From Streptomyces sp. FIT100 (GTDB lineage Bacteria > Actinomycetota > Actinomycetes > Streptomycetales > Streptomycetaceae), in assembly GCF_024584805.1 (NCBI RefSeq), contig NZ_CP075715.1, positions 6,357,526 to 6,421,525 of the forward strand: 64,000 nt of DNA, read 5' to 3'. Both the position numbers and the translations under genes were made by a program. The notes under the pieces were generated by a model. The model saw only the letters and a program-made list of their open reading frames with translations, ran no database searches and was not told the origin of the DNA. Below, piece after piece: positions 8,262 to 16,185 of this stretch. How positions within the stretch are numbered: position 1 is the stretch's first letter; each line of letters starts with the position of its first letter.

Positions 8262-9283
8262 ACTCCCTCGACGACGCCGTCTCCCGGGCCATCGCCTACC
8301 TGGTCAGGCAGCACGATGCCGCATACCCGGACGCGGCACATGTCATGGGCGCGTACTCGGCGGCGAAGTTCGTGGAACTGTACGCCGCGCGCTTCGGCAT
8401 GCCGGCCGCGTATCTCCACAAGTTCTCCCGGTTCCGGTGCGAGGGCAAGGCCTTCCAGATCGCTTTGATCACCGACGCGCTCCAGGACGCGGTCGAAGCC
8501 GGCCACGGGGACTGCGGGCCTCTGATCGAGGAGAACGCCGCCTACCTGCGCACGAGCAAAGACGGACGGTCCTGGCGCTACTTTCCCGGCTTCGCCCCGC
8601 TGCCCTACGACGGCGACAGCCTCGGTGCGATCGCGCAGGTACTCGTCCGGGCCGGACACGCCCTTCCCGAGGACTTCGACGACGCCTTCGCCCTGGCCGC
8701 CGCGAACGCCTGGGAAGACGGGTCGGTGAGCACCTTTTTCTGCGAGGACCCGGACCCGCACCGGCGCACCGCACTGAACAAGGTCTGGGGCCGAGGCAGG
8801 GACGACACCGGGCGCGATGCGGAAGTGGTCGCCAACCTCATGTTCGGGGCCCTGCTGTACGAGCGACATGTCGGGCCCTGCGCCCTGGGCTCCCTGATCG
8901 GCCCCGCAGTCACATGGCTGGTCCAGCGGCAGCAGCCGATGGGGTTCTGGCGCGCCTCCTGGTATGTGGGCGTGTACTACAGCACCTACACCGCGGTGCG
9001 GCTACTGCACGCATACGGCGGACACGGCCAGGCCGCCGGGCGGGCCGCCCGTTTCCTCGCGCAGGCCAGGGCGTCCGATCCGCTCAACCGGGCACTCGCC
9101 GTGCTCGCTCTGGGGCACTGCGGCCACCCGCCCGACCGCCACGAGCTCGCCCTGATCGTCGGCAGCCAGTTCCCCGACGGATCGTGGGAGGCGATCCCGC
9201 TGCTGGACAACCACGCCCGTGTGTGGGGCAGCCGCGCCGTCACCACAGGTTTCTGCCTCAAAGCGCTCCTGGCGGCACCATGA
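8258..9283 (+). CDS. alpha-barrel terpene cyclase/prenyltransferase-like protein (squalene-cyclase fold)
   Basis: The GTG at 8258 overlaps the P450 stop (GTGA), and CAGGAGG lies at 8247-8253. The 341-aa product has QW-like segments of the squalene-hopene cyclase/class II cyclase alpha-barrel (QQPMGFWRASWY and QFPDGSWEAIP) and helical repeats between them. In place of the DxDD acid of class II cyclases it shows DGDS at residues 118-121, keeping the first and the catalytic-position Asp but not the last. At about 340 aa it is a single barrel, shorter than two-domain class II enzymes. It could be a protonation-initiated cyclase, a prenyltransferase-like accessory protein, or non-catalytic. Confidence 0.82.
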   Translation: MNSLDDAVSRAIAYLVRQHDAAYPDAAHVMGAYSAAKFVELYAARFGMPAAYLHKFSRFRCEGKAFQIALITDALQDAVEAGHGDCGPLIEENAAYLRTSKDGRSWRYFPGFAPLPYDGDSLGAIAQVLVRAGHALPEDFDDAFALAAANAWEDGSVSTFFCEDPDPHRRTALNKVWGRGRDDTGRDAEVVANLMFGALLYERHVGPCALGSLIGPAVTWLVQRQQPMGFWRASWYVGVYYSTYTAVRLLHAYGGHGQAAGRAARFLAQARASDPLNRALAVLALGHCGHPPDRHELALIVGSQFPDGSWEAIPLLDNHARVWGSRAVTTGFCLKALLAAP

Positions 9284-10383
9284 CCCCCTCGCCCCAGGCG
9301 CCGCTACCGCTCGGGTCGTACGTGCTGTCCGGCGGCACCACCGATCCACGCCTCGCCATCAGCCAGGCCCACGCCGCCGAACGCATCGGACTCGCCACAC
9401 TCTGGATCTCAGAACGCCTCGGCCACCGCGACCTCGGCGTGGTGGCGGGCGCCCTCGGCTGGACGACCACCCGCGTGCACATCGGATCGGCGATCACCCC
9501 TTTCCATATCCGCCACCCGGCTGTCCTCGCCTCCCTGGCCAGTACCCTGCAGACCCTCACACAGGGGCGGTTCCTCCTAGGGCTGGGGCGTGGCGGCCCC
9601 TGGCTTGCCGGCCTCGGCGTCACACCCACCACCCCCGCCCAGGCAGTCGTCGACATCGCGGTCATCCTGCGCCGCCTGTGGGCCGGCGACACCGTCACCT
9701 ACCACGGGCCCGCCGGGCACTACCCCCGCCTCAAGCTCGCCGGACCGCCACAGACCGTACCCACCCCCCTCCTCATGGCAGCCCTGGGACCGCGTTCGCT
9801 CCGGCTTGCCGGACAGCACTTCGACGGAGTGATCCTCCCCGCCTTCCTCACCCCACAGGCCGTGGCACAGATGACCGCCACCGTCCGCAGCGCCGCCGCA
9901 GCATCCGGCCGGGATCCCGCGGCACTCCGCGTCTACGCCACGGTCATCACCATCGCCAACCCCGCCCCCCAAGACCGGGACATCATCGCCGGCCGCGCTG
10001 TCGGCTACCTGCACCCGTCCCCACACGGCGAACGCATCGCCCACCTCAACGGCTGGGACCCTGCCCCCCTGGCACGGCTGCGCGTCCACCCCCTGCTGGC
10101 CGACCTCGACCAGGCACTGGCCGACGAGAAGTACCGTCCCCAGGAACTTGCCGGGCCGGCCCGTCTCATCCCGGACAGCTGGCTCACCGCCTCCACCGCA
10201 ACCGGTCCCCCCGCCGTCTGCGCCCGTCGGCTGGCCGAATACCTCGACGCCGGTGCCAACGAACTCATCCTGCACGGCAGCCCACCCGACCACCTCTCAC
10301 CCGTCACCACCGCCTACCACCGCGCGACCGCACCGGGTCCCTTGCCGACCGCCGACGCAGACCACCCCCACCTGCCACGCTAG
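9280..10383 (+). CDS. LLM-class (F420-dependent) flavin-type oxidoreductase
   Basis: The ATG at 9280 overlaps the stop of the preceding gene (ATGA). The 367-aa product is a TIM-barrel luciferase-like monooxygenase family member. Visible features are LGSYVLSGGTTDP at the N-terminus, the AAERIGLATLWISERLGHRD strand-helix, GSAITPFHIRHP, FLLGLGRGGPWL, and a GPRSLRLAGQHFDGVILP segment where such enzymes bind F420 or FMN. As the last gene of the coupled set, it probably reduces or oxidises the terpenoid or a P450 product. The stop codon TAG lies within the left terminus of a MITE-like element. Confidence 0.9.
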   Translation: MTPSPQAPLPLGSYVLSGGTTDPRLAISQAHAAERIGLATLWISERLGHRDLGVVAGALGWTTTRVHIGSAITPFHIRHPAVLASLASTLQTLTQGRFLLGLGRGGPWLAGLGVTPTTPAQAVVDIAVILRRLWAGDTVTYHGPAGHYPRLKLAGPPQTVPTPLLMAALGPRSLRLAGQHFDGVILPAFLTPQAVAQMTATVRSAAAASGRDPAALRVYATVITIANPAPQDRDIIAGRAVGYLHPSPHGERIAHLNGWDPAPLARLRVHPLLADLDQALADEKYRPQELAGPARLIPDSWLTASTATGPPAVCARRLAEYLDAGANELILHGSPPDHLSPVTTAYHRATAPGPLPTADADHPHLPR

Positions 10384-10625
10384 GTCGTGTCTTCAAAGTC
10401 CCGTCTGCCCGGCGACGCCTGGCACGCACTCCCCCGTAGCCCTTCGGGCACGGGAGGTGCCCCCCACGCTGCGTTGTCGTCGGTCGCCGATGTCCCCCGT
10501 GGCCCTTCGGGCATGGGAGGTGCCCCCACCGCATGGACTCCATCCTCCGCCTTGCGATCGCACGCACCAGACGCCTCCGGGCCCGCCCTTCGGGCGGACG
10601 ACGCCACTTCGAAGACACTCCCTAG
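10380..10625. mobile_element. 246-bp MITE-like element with imperfect terminal inverted repeats
   Basis: The left end CTAGGTCGTGTCTTCAAAGT (10380-10399) and the reverse complement of the right end (10606-10625) agree at 16 of 20 positions, and both ends begin with CTAG. Inside there are two copies of a GC-rich hairpin motif (CCCTTCGGGC followed by GGGAGGTGCCCC, near 10440 and 10500) and a third CCCTTCGGGCGG hairpin near 10587. There is no open frame of convincing length. It looks like a non-autonomous derivative of an IS that targets CTAG. Confidence 0.6.
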
Positions 10626-10893
10626 CGGCCCCACAGCCCTGCTCCGCGGTGCCTGCACAGGCGGCCGCGGCCTGGGCCGCCGGGAGAAGACCCGCCGACT
10701 GATGGAACCCTCAAGCCACGACGGGACCTTCGGACCGCCGCCTACGAGGCGACGCATGAGCAGCTGACTGACTGGGGCCGGTCTCGGTCATGCCACGCCT
10801 ACCCGGCGGGGTGTTGTGGGCGGCTGGTGGACGCCGCTCGTGATGGGAGAAAGCCGTTTGACAGACCGGGCCCGGTTCGCGAATCGTCGGCGC

Positions 10894-11364
10894 ATGATGA
10901 AGACCGCCCCGGCTGGTCGCCCGTTCCGGGTTGATGCGGCCCGCTGGCGCGCCTCGTATACCGACGACTGTTCTGTGCCGGTCGGCATCCCGTTTTCGGA
11001 GTTTCTGGACGAGTTGGCCGAGGCGCTGCGGGATCCCGATCCGCAGATCCGCGACGGTGAGCCGTACGTGGTGCTCCGCACCTGGATTGAGCGGGATGTG
11101 GTGGCGGGTGAGCCGCGGGCGCGGCTGGGCGCGTTGATGGCCGGTCGCTTCACCGATCCGGCGATCCAGGCCCGTGCCTTCGCCCCTCTGGTGCTGGACA
11201 TGATCGTCGGCCGGGGCGACTACGATCCTGCCTGGCAGGCGGCCTTCACTCGCTGGTTTCCGGCAGAGGAGGACCTGCGTGGCTGGAAGCGCTTGACGTG
11301 TGCGCAAACCGACGTCGCGCCCAGGCAGGACTTCGCGGACGTGCTCGGACCTCGACGGCCCTGA
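10894..11364 (+). pseudogene. truncated DUF2785-family protein
   Basis: From the ATG at 10894 the reading has the family pattern: a short acidic helical N-terminus, LAEALRDPDPQIRDGEPYVVLRTWI, then AFAPLVLDMIV and a WQAAFTRWFPAEEDLRG block near 11275. At that point DUF2785 proteins normally continue with a conserved His-containing helical repeat. Here the sequence turns into an unrelated tail and stops at 11364. The 3' half of the gene appears lost, leaving about 156 codons. An in-frame open start also exists at 10816. Family assignment is from memory of the motif order and is moderate. Confidence 0.55.
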
Positions 11365-11490
11365 CTACGGCTCCAGGCATCCAATCGTGCCACTGCCGTG
11401 TTGCCATCGCGGGGCAGGGAGGCATGGGGGTGCCGTCCATCGAACTCGCTCGGAGACGGAACGGCTCGTCCACAGGCTCACGAGCGCCGA

Positions 11491-12219
11491 TCACGCAGGT
11501 CGGTGCACAAAACGGCCGCCCCCTTCGACAACGACAGTGGTTTCCCCCGGCGCGATCTCCGTGAAGCCCGCGTCGCGGACCGTCGGCAGCCCGCTCGTCG
11601 TGAGCCGGGCCCACTCGGTGGCATCCGCGGTGTGTACGGAGAGCGGGAAGCCGGCCTCGCGCCACGCCTTGCGGGCGGTCTCGTCCATGTCCCACCACAG
11701 CACGTGGACGCCGTGGCCGACCTGTGCCATCTCCTTGCCGGTCGACATCCGCAGACCGGGGTTGAGCCAGACCCGCGCCTCCTCGGCCAAGCGCGACGGC
11801 GGCTCTTCGGGGTCCTGCTCGGGGTCCTCCAGCTCCGTTCCCGACACCTGGAGCTTCGCCAGTTCCTTGGGCCAGGCGTCGACCGGCACCGGCGGGAACA
11901 CCCGTACCTCCGCCGACCCGTTCGCCACCGTGATCCCGGGAAGCGCCGACGCCTTGCGCCACTCCGCTCCGCGCGCCCGCCGCACCACCTTGCGGATCCG
12001 GGCGTCCTGCCAGTCCCGCATGGCCTGCGCCCACTCGCCGTCCCCGAGCGAGCGCTCGTCGGAGAGGAGCACGAGCACCGCGCGCGCCGCGGTCTCCAGC
12101 GCGTCGGTACGGGACGGCGGGGCGTCCTTCTCGATCCGGACGACGAGCGGGAGTGCGTACTGGGGGGCCTCGTCGCGCGAGGTCTCCTCGTGGTGGAAGG
12201 GGCTGTCGGTGGTGTTCAC
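11491..12219 (-). CDS. peptidyl-tRNA hydrolase (PTH2-like) family protein
   Basis: Read from the GTG at 12219, giving 242 aa; the longer ORF to 12723 is antisense to the AIM24 gene and is rejected. An N-terminal domain (PQYALPLVVRIEKDAP, then AARAVLVLL) precedes a C-terminal segment with MSTGKEMAQVGHGVHVLWW. This matches the K-x-x-A-Q-x-x-H active-site strand-helix of PTH2 enzymes, which release peptides from peptidyl-tRNA. The final LPTVRDAGFTEIAPGETTVVV also fits PTH2. It is divergent from the AIM24 gene, with 76 bp between start codons. Streptomyces have such two-part versions besides the housekeeping Pth. Confidence 0.8.
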   Translation of the reverse strand: MNTTDSPFHHEETSRDEAPQYALPLVVRIEKDAPPSRTDALETAARAVLVLLSDERSLGDGEWAQAMRDWQDARIRKVVRRARGAEWRKASALPGITVANGSAEVRVFPPVPVDAWPKELAKLQVSGTELEDPEQDPEEPPSRLAEEARVWLNPGLRMSTGKEMAQVGHGVHVLWWDMDETARKAWREAGFPLSVHTADATEWARLTTSGLPTVRDAGFTEIAPGETTVVVEGGGRFVHRPA

Positions 12220-12295
12220 CCGTCCCAGTCTGCCAGCCGCCCGTCGGGGCCCGGCCCGGCAGGGATATTGGCGGAATGGGGAGCTCCGGGTGACC

Positions 12296-12982
12296 ATGCT
12301 CCGCATGAAGAGCGATCTCTTTGCCAGTGAGCACATGGCGCAGCAGGCGACCGTCCCCGGTATGAGCCTGCAGAACTCCAAGTCGATCAAGTACGCCGTC
12401 CAGGGGGAGATGCTCGCACGGCAGGGCGCGATGGTCGCCTTCCGCGGGAATCTCCAGTTCGAGCGCAAGGGCCAGGGGATCGGCGGCATGCTCAAGCGTG
12501 CGGTCACCGGTGAGGGGCTGGCGCTGATGGCGGTGCGCGGCCAGGGCGAGGCGTGGTTCGCGCACGAGGCCGCGAGCTGCTTCATCGTCGACATCGAGCA
12601 GGGCGACGCGCTCACGATCAACGGCCGCAACGTGCTGTGCTTCGACTCGACCCTGTCGTACGAGATCAGGACCGTGAAGGGCGCCGGGATGACCGGCGGC
12701 GGCCTCTTCAACAGCGTCTTCACCGGTTACGGCAAGCTCGGCGTCATCTGCGAGGGCAGCCCCATCGTCATACCCGTCACGCCCGAGCAGCCGGTGTACG
12801 TCGACACGGACGCGGTCGTCGGCTGGAGCGCCCAGCTGAACACGTCGCTGCACCGTTCGCAGTCCATCGGCTCGATGCTGCGCGGCGGTTCGGGCGAGGC
12901 GGTGCAGCTGATGCTCCAGGGGCAGGGTTTCGTGATCGTCAGGCCCAGCGAGGCGACACCGCAGAGGGCGTCGGCCGGTTGA
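12296..12982 (+). CDS. AIM24 family protein
   Basis: The product contains MKSDLFASEHM at the start of the conserved region, then repeating beta-strand segments (GEMLARQGAMVAFRGNLQF, GMLKRAVTGEGLALM, GQGEAWFAHEA, QPVYVDTDAVVGWS, SIGSMLRGGSGEAVQLML). These are typical of the AIM24/TRAP-like beta-helix family, whose role in bacteria is unclear. The start is ambiguous: a GTG at 12290 is six bases after GGGGAG, an ATG lies at 12296, and the ATG at 12305 begins the conserved MKSDLF. No signal peptide or membrane segment is seen. Confidence 0.88.
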   Translation: MLRMKSDLFASEHMAQQATVPGMSLQNSKSIKYAVQGEMLARQGAMVAFRGNLQFERKGQGIGGMLKRAVTGEGLALMAVRGQGEAWFAHEAASCFIVDIEQGDALTINGRNVLCFDSTLSYEIRTVKGAGMTGGGLFNSVFTGYGKLGVICEGSPIVIPVTPEQPVYVDTDAVVGWSAQLNTSLHRSQSIGSMLRGGSGEAVQLMLQGQGFVIVRPSEATPQRASAG

Positions 12983-13155
12983 GGCCCAGTCCCGTGCAGA
13001 TGCCGGTGCGAGTGGCATCCTGACGAGGCGTCAAGAAAATTTCTTTGCAGCGGCGATGAACAGAACACCTCCTGCCATCCGTATGAAGGGCCGGACGCGT
13101 CCCCCGGTCGTCCCTCTCGGCGACCGGAGTCCGTACCCCCGCAGGAGGCGAAGAG

Positions 13156-14415
13156 TTGAGTCACAGGCGAATACCCAAGCGGAAGGCGATACTCGCGGGA
13201 GCCGGGGCGGTGGGCATCGCCGCAGCGGCCATATTGCTGCCGCAAGCCAACGCTTCGCAGTCCGGGACGGAGGACGACCGGTCCGCCGCCCCGAGAAAGA
13301 TGACCGCCGCGTCCGCTTCGGAGCTGCTCCGGCAACTGGGCGAACAGCTCGGTGACTCCTACGGCGGCGCGTACTACGACGCAGGAAAGCAGCAGCTCGT
13401 CGTGAACGTCGCCGGCGGCGACGACGCCCGCGACGACCTCGACGCGCGGGTCCGCGAGGCGGGCGCGGTGGTCAGGAGCGTGGAGAACAGCTCGGCCGAG
13501 CTGGCGTCCGCCACCGACTCGCTGTCCCGTCGGGCCGCCGTACCGGGGACGGCCTGGGCCGTCGACCCGCGCACCAACCGGATCCTCGTCACCGCGGACC
13601 GCACCGTCACCGGCGAGAAGTGGGACCGGGTCGAAGCGGCGGTCGCGGCGCTGGGCGACGGCATGGCCCGGATCCAGAAGTCCACGGGCGAGTTCAAGCC
13701 CTTCATCGAGGGCGGCGACGCCATCTTCGGCGGCGGCGCGCGCTGCTCGCTCGGCTTCAACGTCACGACGCAGGACGGACAGCCCGGCTTCCTCACCGCA
13801 GGCCACTGCGGTGTCGCGGCCGACCAGTGGTCGGAGCAGGCCGGCGGAGCGCCCATCGGCACCGTCCAGGACGCCGTGTTCCCGGGCGAGGGCGACTTCG
13901 CGCTCGTGACGTACGACGACCCGGCCACCGAGGCCCCGAGCGCCGTCGACGCCGGCGACGGGCAGCTGGTGGAGATCCGGCAGGCCGCCGAAGCGGCCGT
14001 CGGCCAGGAGGTCTTCCGCATGGGCAGCACCACCGGGCTGCGCGACGGCCAGGTCACCGGGCTCAACGCCACGGTGAACTACCCGGAGGGCACGGTCACC
14101 GGTCTCATCCAGACGAACGTCTGCGCGGAGCCCGGCGACAGCGGTGGCGCGCTGTTCACTCCGGACGGCGACGCGATCGGTCTCACCTCGGGCGGCAGCG
14201 GTAACTGCACCTCGGGCGGCGAGACGTTCTTCCAGCCGGTGACCACCGCACTCGCGGCGGTCGGCGCGGAGATCGGGGCGGGTGCCGGCGGACAGCCAGG
14301 CGAAGAGCCCGGTGGGGAGACCGGCGGACAGCCCGGCGAGGAACCCGGTGGGGAGACCGGCGGACAGCCCGGCGAGGAGCCGGGCGCGGGGATAGACGCC
14401 CCCGCCGGCAACTGA
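13156..14415 (+). CDS. secreted trypsin-like serine protease (S1, streptogrisin-type) with Gly-Pro-Glu tail
   Basis: A TTG start at 13156 lies seven bases after GCAGGAGGCG. The N-terminus is a signal peptide (RRIPKRK, then a hydrophobic Ala-rich core ending near ANA). A pro-region follows, then the mature domain from about IFGGGARCSLGF. The catalytic triad is visible: His in LTAGHCG, Asp in GEGDFALV, Ser in EPGDSGGAL. Paired Cys flank the His loop and the Ser loop. The C-terminal ~45 residues are repeats of GGQPGEEPGGET, probably a flexible linker or cell-wall spacer without a recognised domain. The enzyme is expected to be extracellular. The upstream 13030-13060 stretch has an A/T-rich AAGAAAATTTCTTT near-palindrome that could be regulatory. 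Confidence 0.93.
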   Translation: MSHRRIPKRKAILAGAGAVGIAAAAILLPQANASQSGTEDDRSAAPRKMTAASASELLRQLGEQLGDSYGGAYYDAGKQQLVVNVAGGDDARDDLDARVREAGAVVRSVENSSAELASATDSLSRRAAVPGTAWAVDPRTNRILVTADRTVTGEKWDRVEAAVAALGDGMARIQKSTGEFKPFIEGGDAIFGGGARCSLGFNVTTQDGQPGFLTAGHCGVAADQWSEQAGGAPIGTVQDAVFPGEGDFALVTYDDPATEAPSAVDAGDGQLVEIRQAAEAAVGQEVFRMGSTTGLRDGQVTGLNATVNYPEGTVTGLIQTNVCAEPGDSGGALFTPDGDAIGLTSGGSGNCTSGGETFFQPVTTALAAVGAEIGAGAGGQPGEEPGGETGGQPGEEPGGETGGQPGEEPGAGIDAPAGN

Positions 14416-14421
14416 CACGGC

Positions 14422-14455
14422 CCCGGGGCCCCGGTGCACAATCCGGGGCCCCGGG
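14422..14455 (+). terminator. hairpin terminator after the serine protease gene
   Basis: A perfect 13-bp stem (CCCGGGGCCCCGG, 14422-14434, and its complement at 14443-14455) with an 8-base loop starts 7 bp after the stop codon. There is no U-run, as is common for Streptomyces terminators. It may also serve the convergent PPK2 gene. Confidence 0.7.
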
Positions 14456-14523
14456 CAGTCGGTTGCCCGTGCACGGTGCCTTCCGCCCTCACGGTGCTTT
14501 CCGCCCTTACGGCGCCTTCCGCG

Positions 14524-15399
14524 TCACGGCGCCAGAAGCCGCTTCCTGCTCTCCTCCACGTCGAACCCGCCCGCCGGGTACCGCGGATCCAGCTCCTCCA
14601 GATGCTCCTGGAGCAGCCGGCTGACCGCCCAGTTCCGGTACCACTTGCGGTCGGCCGGCACGACGTACCAGGGCGCCTCGGGCGTCGAGCAGCGCGTGAG
14701 GGCCAGCTCGTACGCCTTCTGGTACGCGGGCCACAGCGCACGCTCCTCGATGTCGCCCACGTTGAACTTCCAGTGCTTGTCCGGGTTGTCGAGCCGCTGG
14801 AGCAGCCGCCGCCGCTGCTGCTCGTACGAGATGTGCAGGAACACCTTGATCAGCGTCACACCGTCCTCGGCGAGCGCTCTCTCGAACGCGTTGATCTCGT
14901 CGTAGCGGCGGCGGATCCGCTCCCGAGGGGCCAGGTCGCGCACCCGGGCGATGAGCACGTCCTCGTAGTGCGAGCGGTCGAAGATGCCGATCTCGCCGGA
15001 GCGCGGCAGCTCGCGGTTGATCCGCCAGAGGAAGTGGTGGTCCTGCTCCTCGGGGGTCGGGGCCTTGAACGCCCTGACCCGGCAGCCGGCCGGGTTGAAG
15101 TGCCCGATCACGTGCTTGACCGTGCCGCCCTTGCCGCAGGTGTCCATGCCCTGGAGCACCAGCAGCAGCCGGCGGCGGTCGCCGGCCGTGCCCGCCGCGT
15201 ACAGGCGTTCCTGGAGCTCCGCGAGGCGCTCGGCCATGGCGGCCGTCGCCGCGACGCCCGCGGCCTTGTCCTCGGGGCCGGCCGGGACGGCCTCGGCGTC
15301 GTACGCGGCGAGGTCGGTCTCCGCGCCCGGCGGGACGCGCAGCAGATCACGGAGCCGGTCGGGCCTGTCGTCCTTCTTCTTCGTGTTCTTCGTCGCCAC
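14524..15399 (-). CDS. polyphosphate kinase 2 family protein (PPK2)
   Basis: A 291-aa product read from the GTG at 15399, preceded by AGGAAGAG. PPK2 enzymes transfer phosphate between polyphosphate and nucleotides. The Lys-rich N-terminus is followed by the Walker A region VLQGMDTCGKGGTVKHV and Walker B region EIGIFDRSHYEDVL. Lid-like segments (RYDEINAFERAL, LHISYEQQRRRL) and the conserved DKHWKFNVGDIEER and WYVVPADRKWYRNWAVS blocks complete the fold. The AMP/ADP/GDP preference cannot be read here. The gene stands alone, convergent with the protease gene and separated from osmC-like by a strong hairpin. Confidence 0.93.
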   Translation of the reverse strand: MATKNTKKKDDRPDRLRDLLRVPPGAETDLAAYDAEAVPAGPEDKAAGVAATAAMAERLAELQERLYAAGTAGDRRRLLLVLQGMDTCGKGGTVKHVIGHFNPAGCRVRAFKAPTPEEQDHHFLWRINRELPRSGEIGIFDRSHYEDVLIARVRDLAPRERIRRRYDEINAFERALAEDGVTLIKVFLHISYEQQRRRLLQRLDNPDKHWKFNVGDIEERALWPAYQKAYELALTRCSTPEAPWYVVPADRKWYRNWAVSRLLQEHLEELDPRYPAGGFDVEESRKRLLAP

Positions 15400-15508
15400 T
15401 GGCTCTTCCTTCCCGCGCGGGTCCGGCCTTCCGATCCTCCGCCGGATCGGGTGCCGCCGCGAGCGAGGTGTGGAGGAAGAGGAGGTTCACGAGGAACGAC
15501 GCCACCGG

Positions 15509-15562
15509 GGCCGGGGCGGGAGCCGGGGCCGGGGCCGGGGCCGGGGCCGGGGCCGGCGTCGG
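15509..15562. repeat. GGGGCC-type short tandem repeat
   Basis: About nine near-perfect copies of a 6-bp CCGGGG/GGGGCC unit between the PPK2 start and the OsmC stop. It is noncoding simple sequence, prone to slippage and to assembly error. Confidence 0.75.
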
Positions 15563-15656
15563 GGCCGAGCTCGACGCGGCGCAGGTCCGGCACGCGGGCC
15601 GCGCACGATCCGGCACGCGAGCCCGGCACGCGAGCCCGGCACGGTGCGCACAGCAC

Positions 15657-15688
15657 GGCCCCGCACGGTGCGCACACCGTGCGGGGCC
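15657..15688. terminator. strong hairpin terminator downstream of osmC-like gene
   Basis: A perfect 14-bp stem (GGCCCCGCACGGTG at 15657-15670 and its complement at 15675-15688) with a CGCA loop. It lies about 20 bp after the OsmC stop codon on the minus strand. It would separate this gene from the PPK2 gene transcribed in the same direction. Confidence 0.75.
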
Positions 15689-15708
15689 GGAGAGCCGCCG
15701 GACGAGGG

Positions 15709-16134
15709 TTACGCCAGCTTGGCGCTGAGCGTGATCGTCGTACCCGTCAGCGCCTGGCTCACCGGGCAGTTCTTCTTGGCCTCCTCGGCGGCGACCTGGA
15801 AGCCCTCCTCGTCGAGGCCCGGTACCTCGCCCTCGACGGTCAGGTGGATACCGGTGATGCCCTCACCGGGCTGGAAGGTGACATCGGCCTTGGTCTCCAG
15901 CCGGGTGGGCGGGGTGCCCGCACCGGTGAGGCCGTGCGAGAGCGCCATCGAGAAGCAGCTGGAGTGGGCGGCGGCGATCAGCTCCTCGGGGCTGGTCTTG
16001 CCGTTCGCCTGCTCGGCGCGCGAGGGCCAGGAGACGGGCTGGCTCGGAATGCCGGAGGAGTCGAAGGTGACGACGCCCGAGCCCTTGAGCAGCTCGCCTT
16101 CCCAGACGGTGTGCGCCGTACGCGTGGTGGCCAT
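15709..16134 (-). CDS. OsmC family peroxiredoxin (organic hydroperoxide resistance)
   Basis: A 141-aa product from the ATG at 16134, with AGAAGGGAT upstream; an in-frame start at 16161 only adds nine residues. It has the OsmC/Ohr fold with both reactive cysteines: the peroxidatic one in AAHSSCFSMAL and the resolving one in KKNCPVSQAL. Length and the MATTRTAHTVWEG start fit the OsmC branch. It reduces organic peroxides in the cytoplasm. It stands alone between two opposite-looking units and is followed by a strong hairpin. Confidence 0.93.
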   Translation of the reverse strand: MATTRTAHTVWEGELLKGSGVVTFDSSGIPSQPVSWPSRAEQANGKTSPEELIAAAHSSCFSMALSHGLTGAGTPPTRLETKADVTFQPGEGITGIHLTVEGEVPGLDEEGFQVAAEEAKKNCPVSQALTGTTITLSAKLA

Positions 16135-16185
16135 GATGGATCCCTTCTCAATGACGTCCATGAATCGGTTCCAACCGGCCCCAAC

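Noticed and set aside
11246..13018. 590-aa minus-strand ORF covering the PTH-like and AIM24 genes
   Set aside because: Composition is that of antisense GC-rich sequence; recognisable proteins lie in the other frames.
12727..14439. 570-aa minus-strand ORF over the serine protease gene
   Set aside because: It is a shadow of the protease gene, which has a signal peptide and complete catalytic triad on the plus strand.
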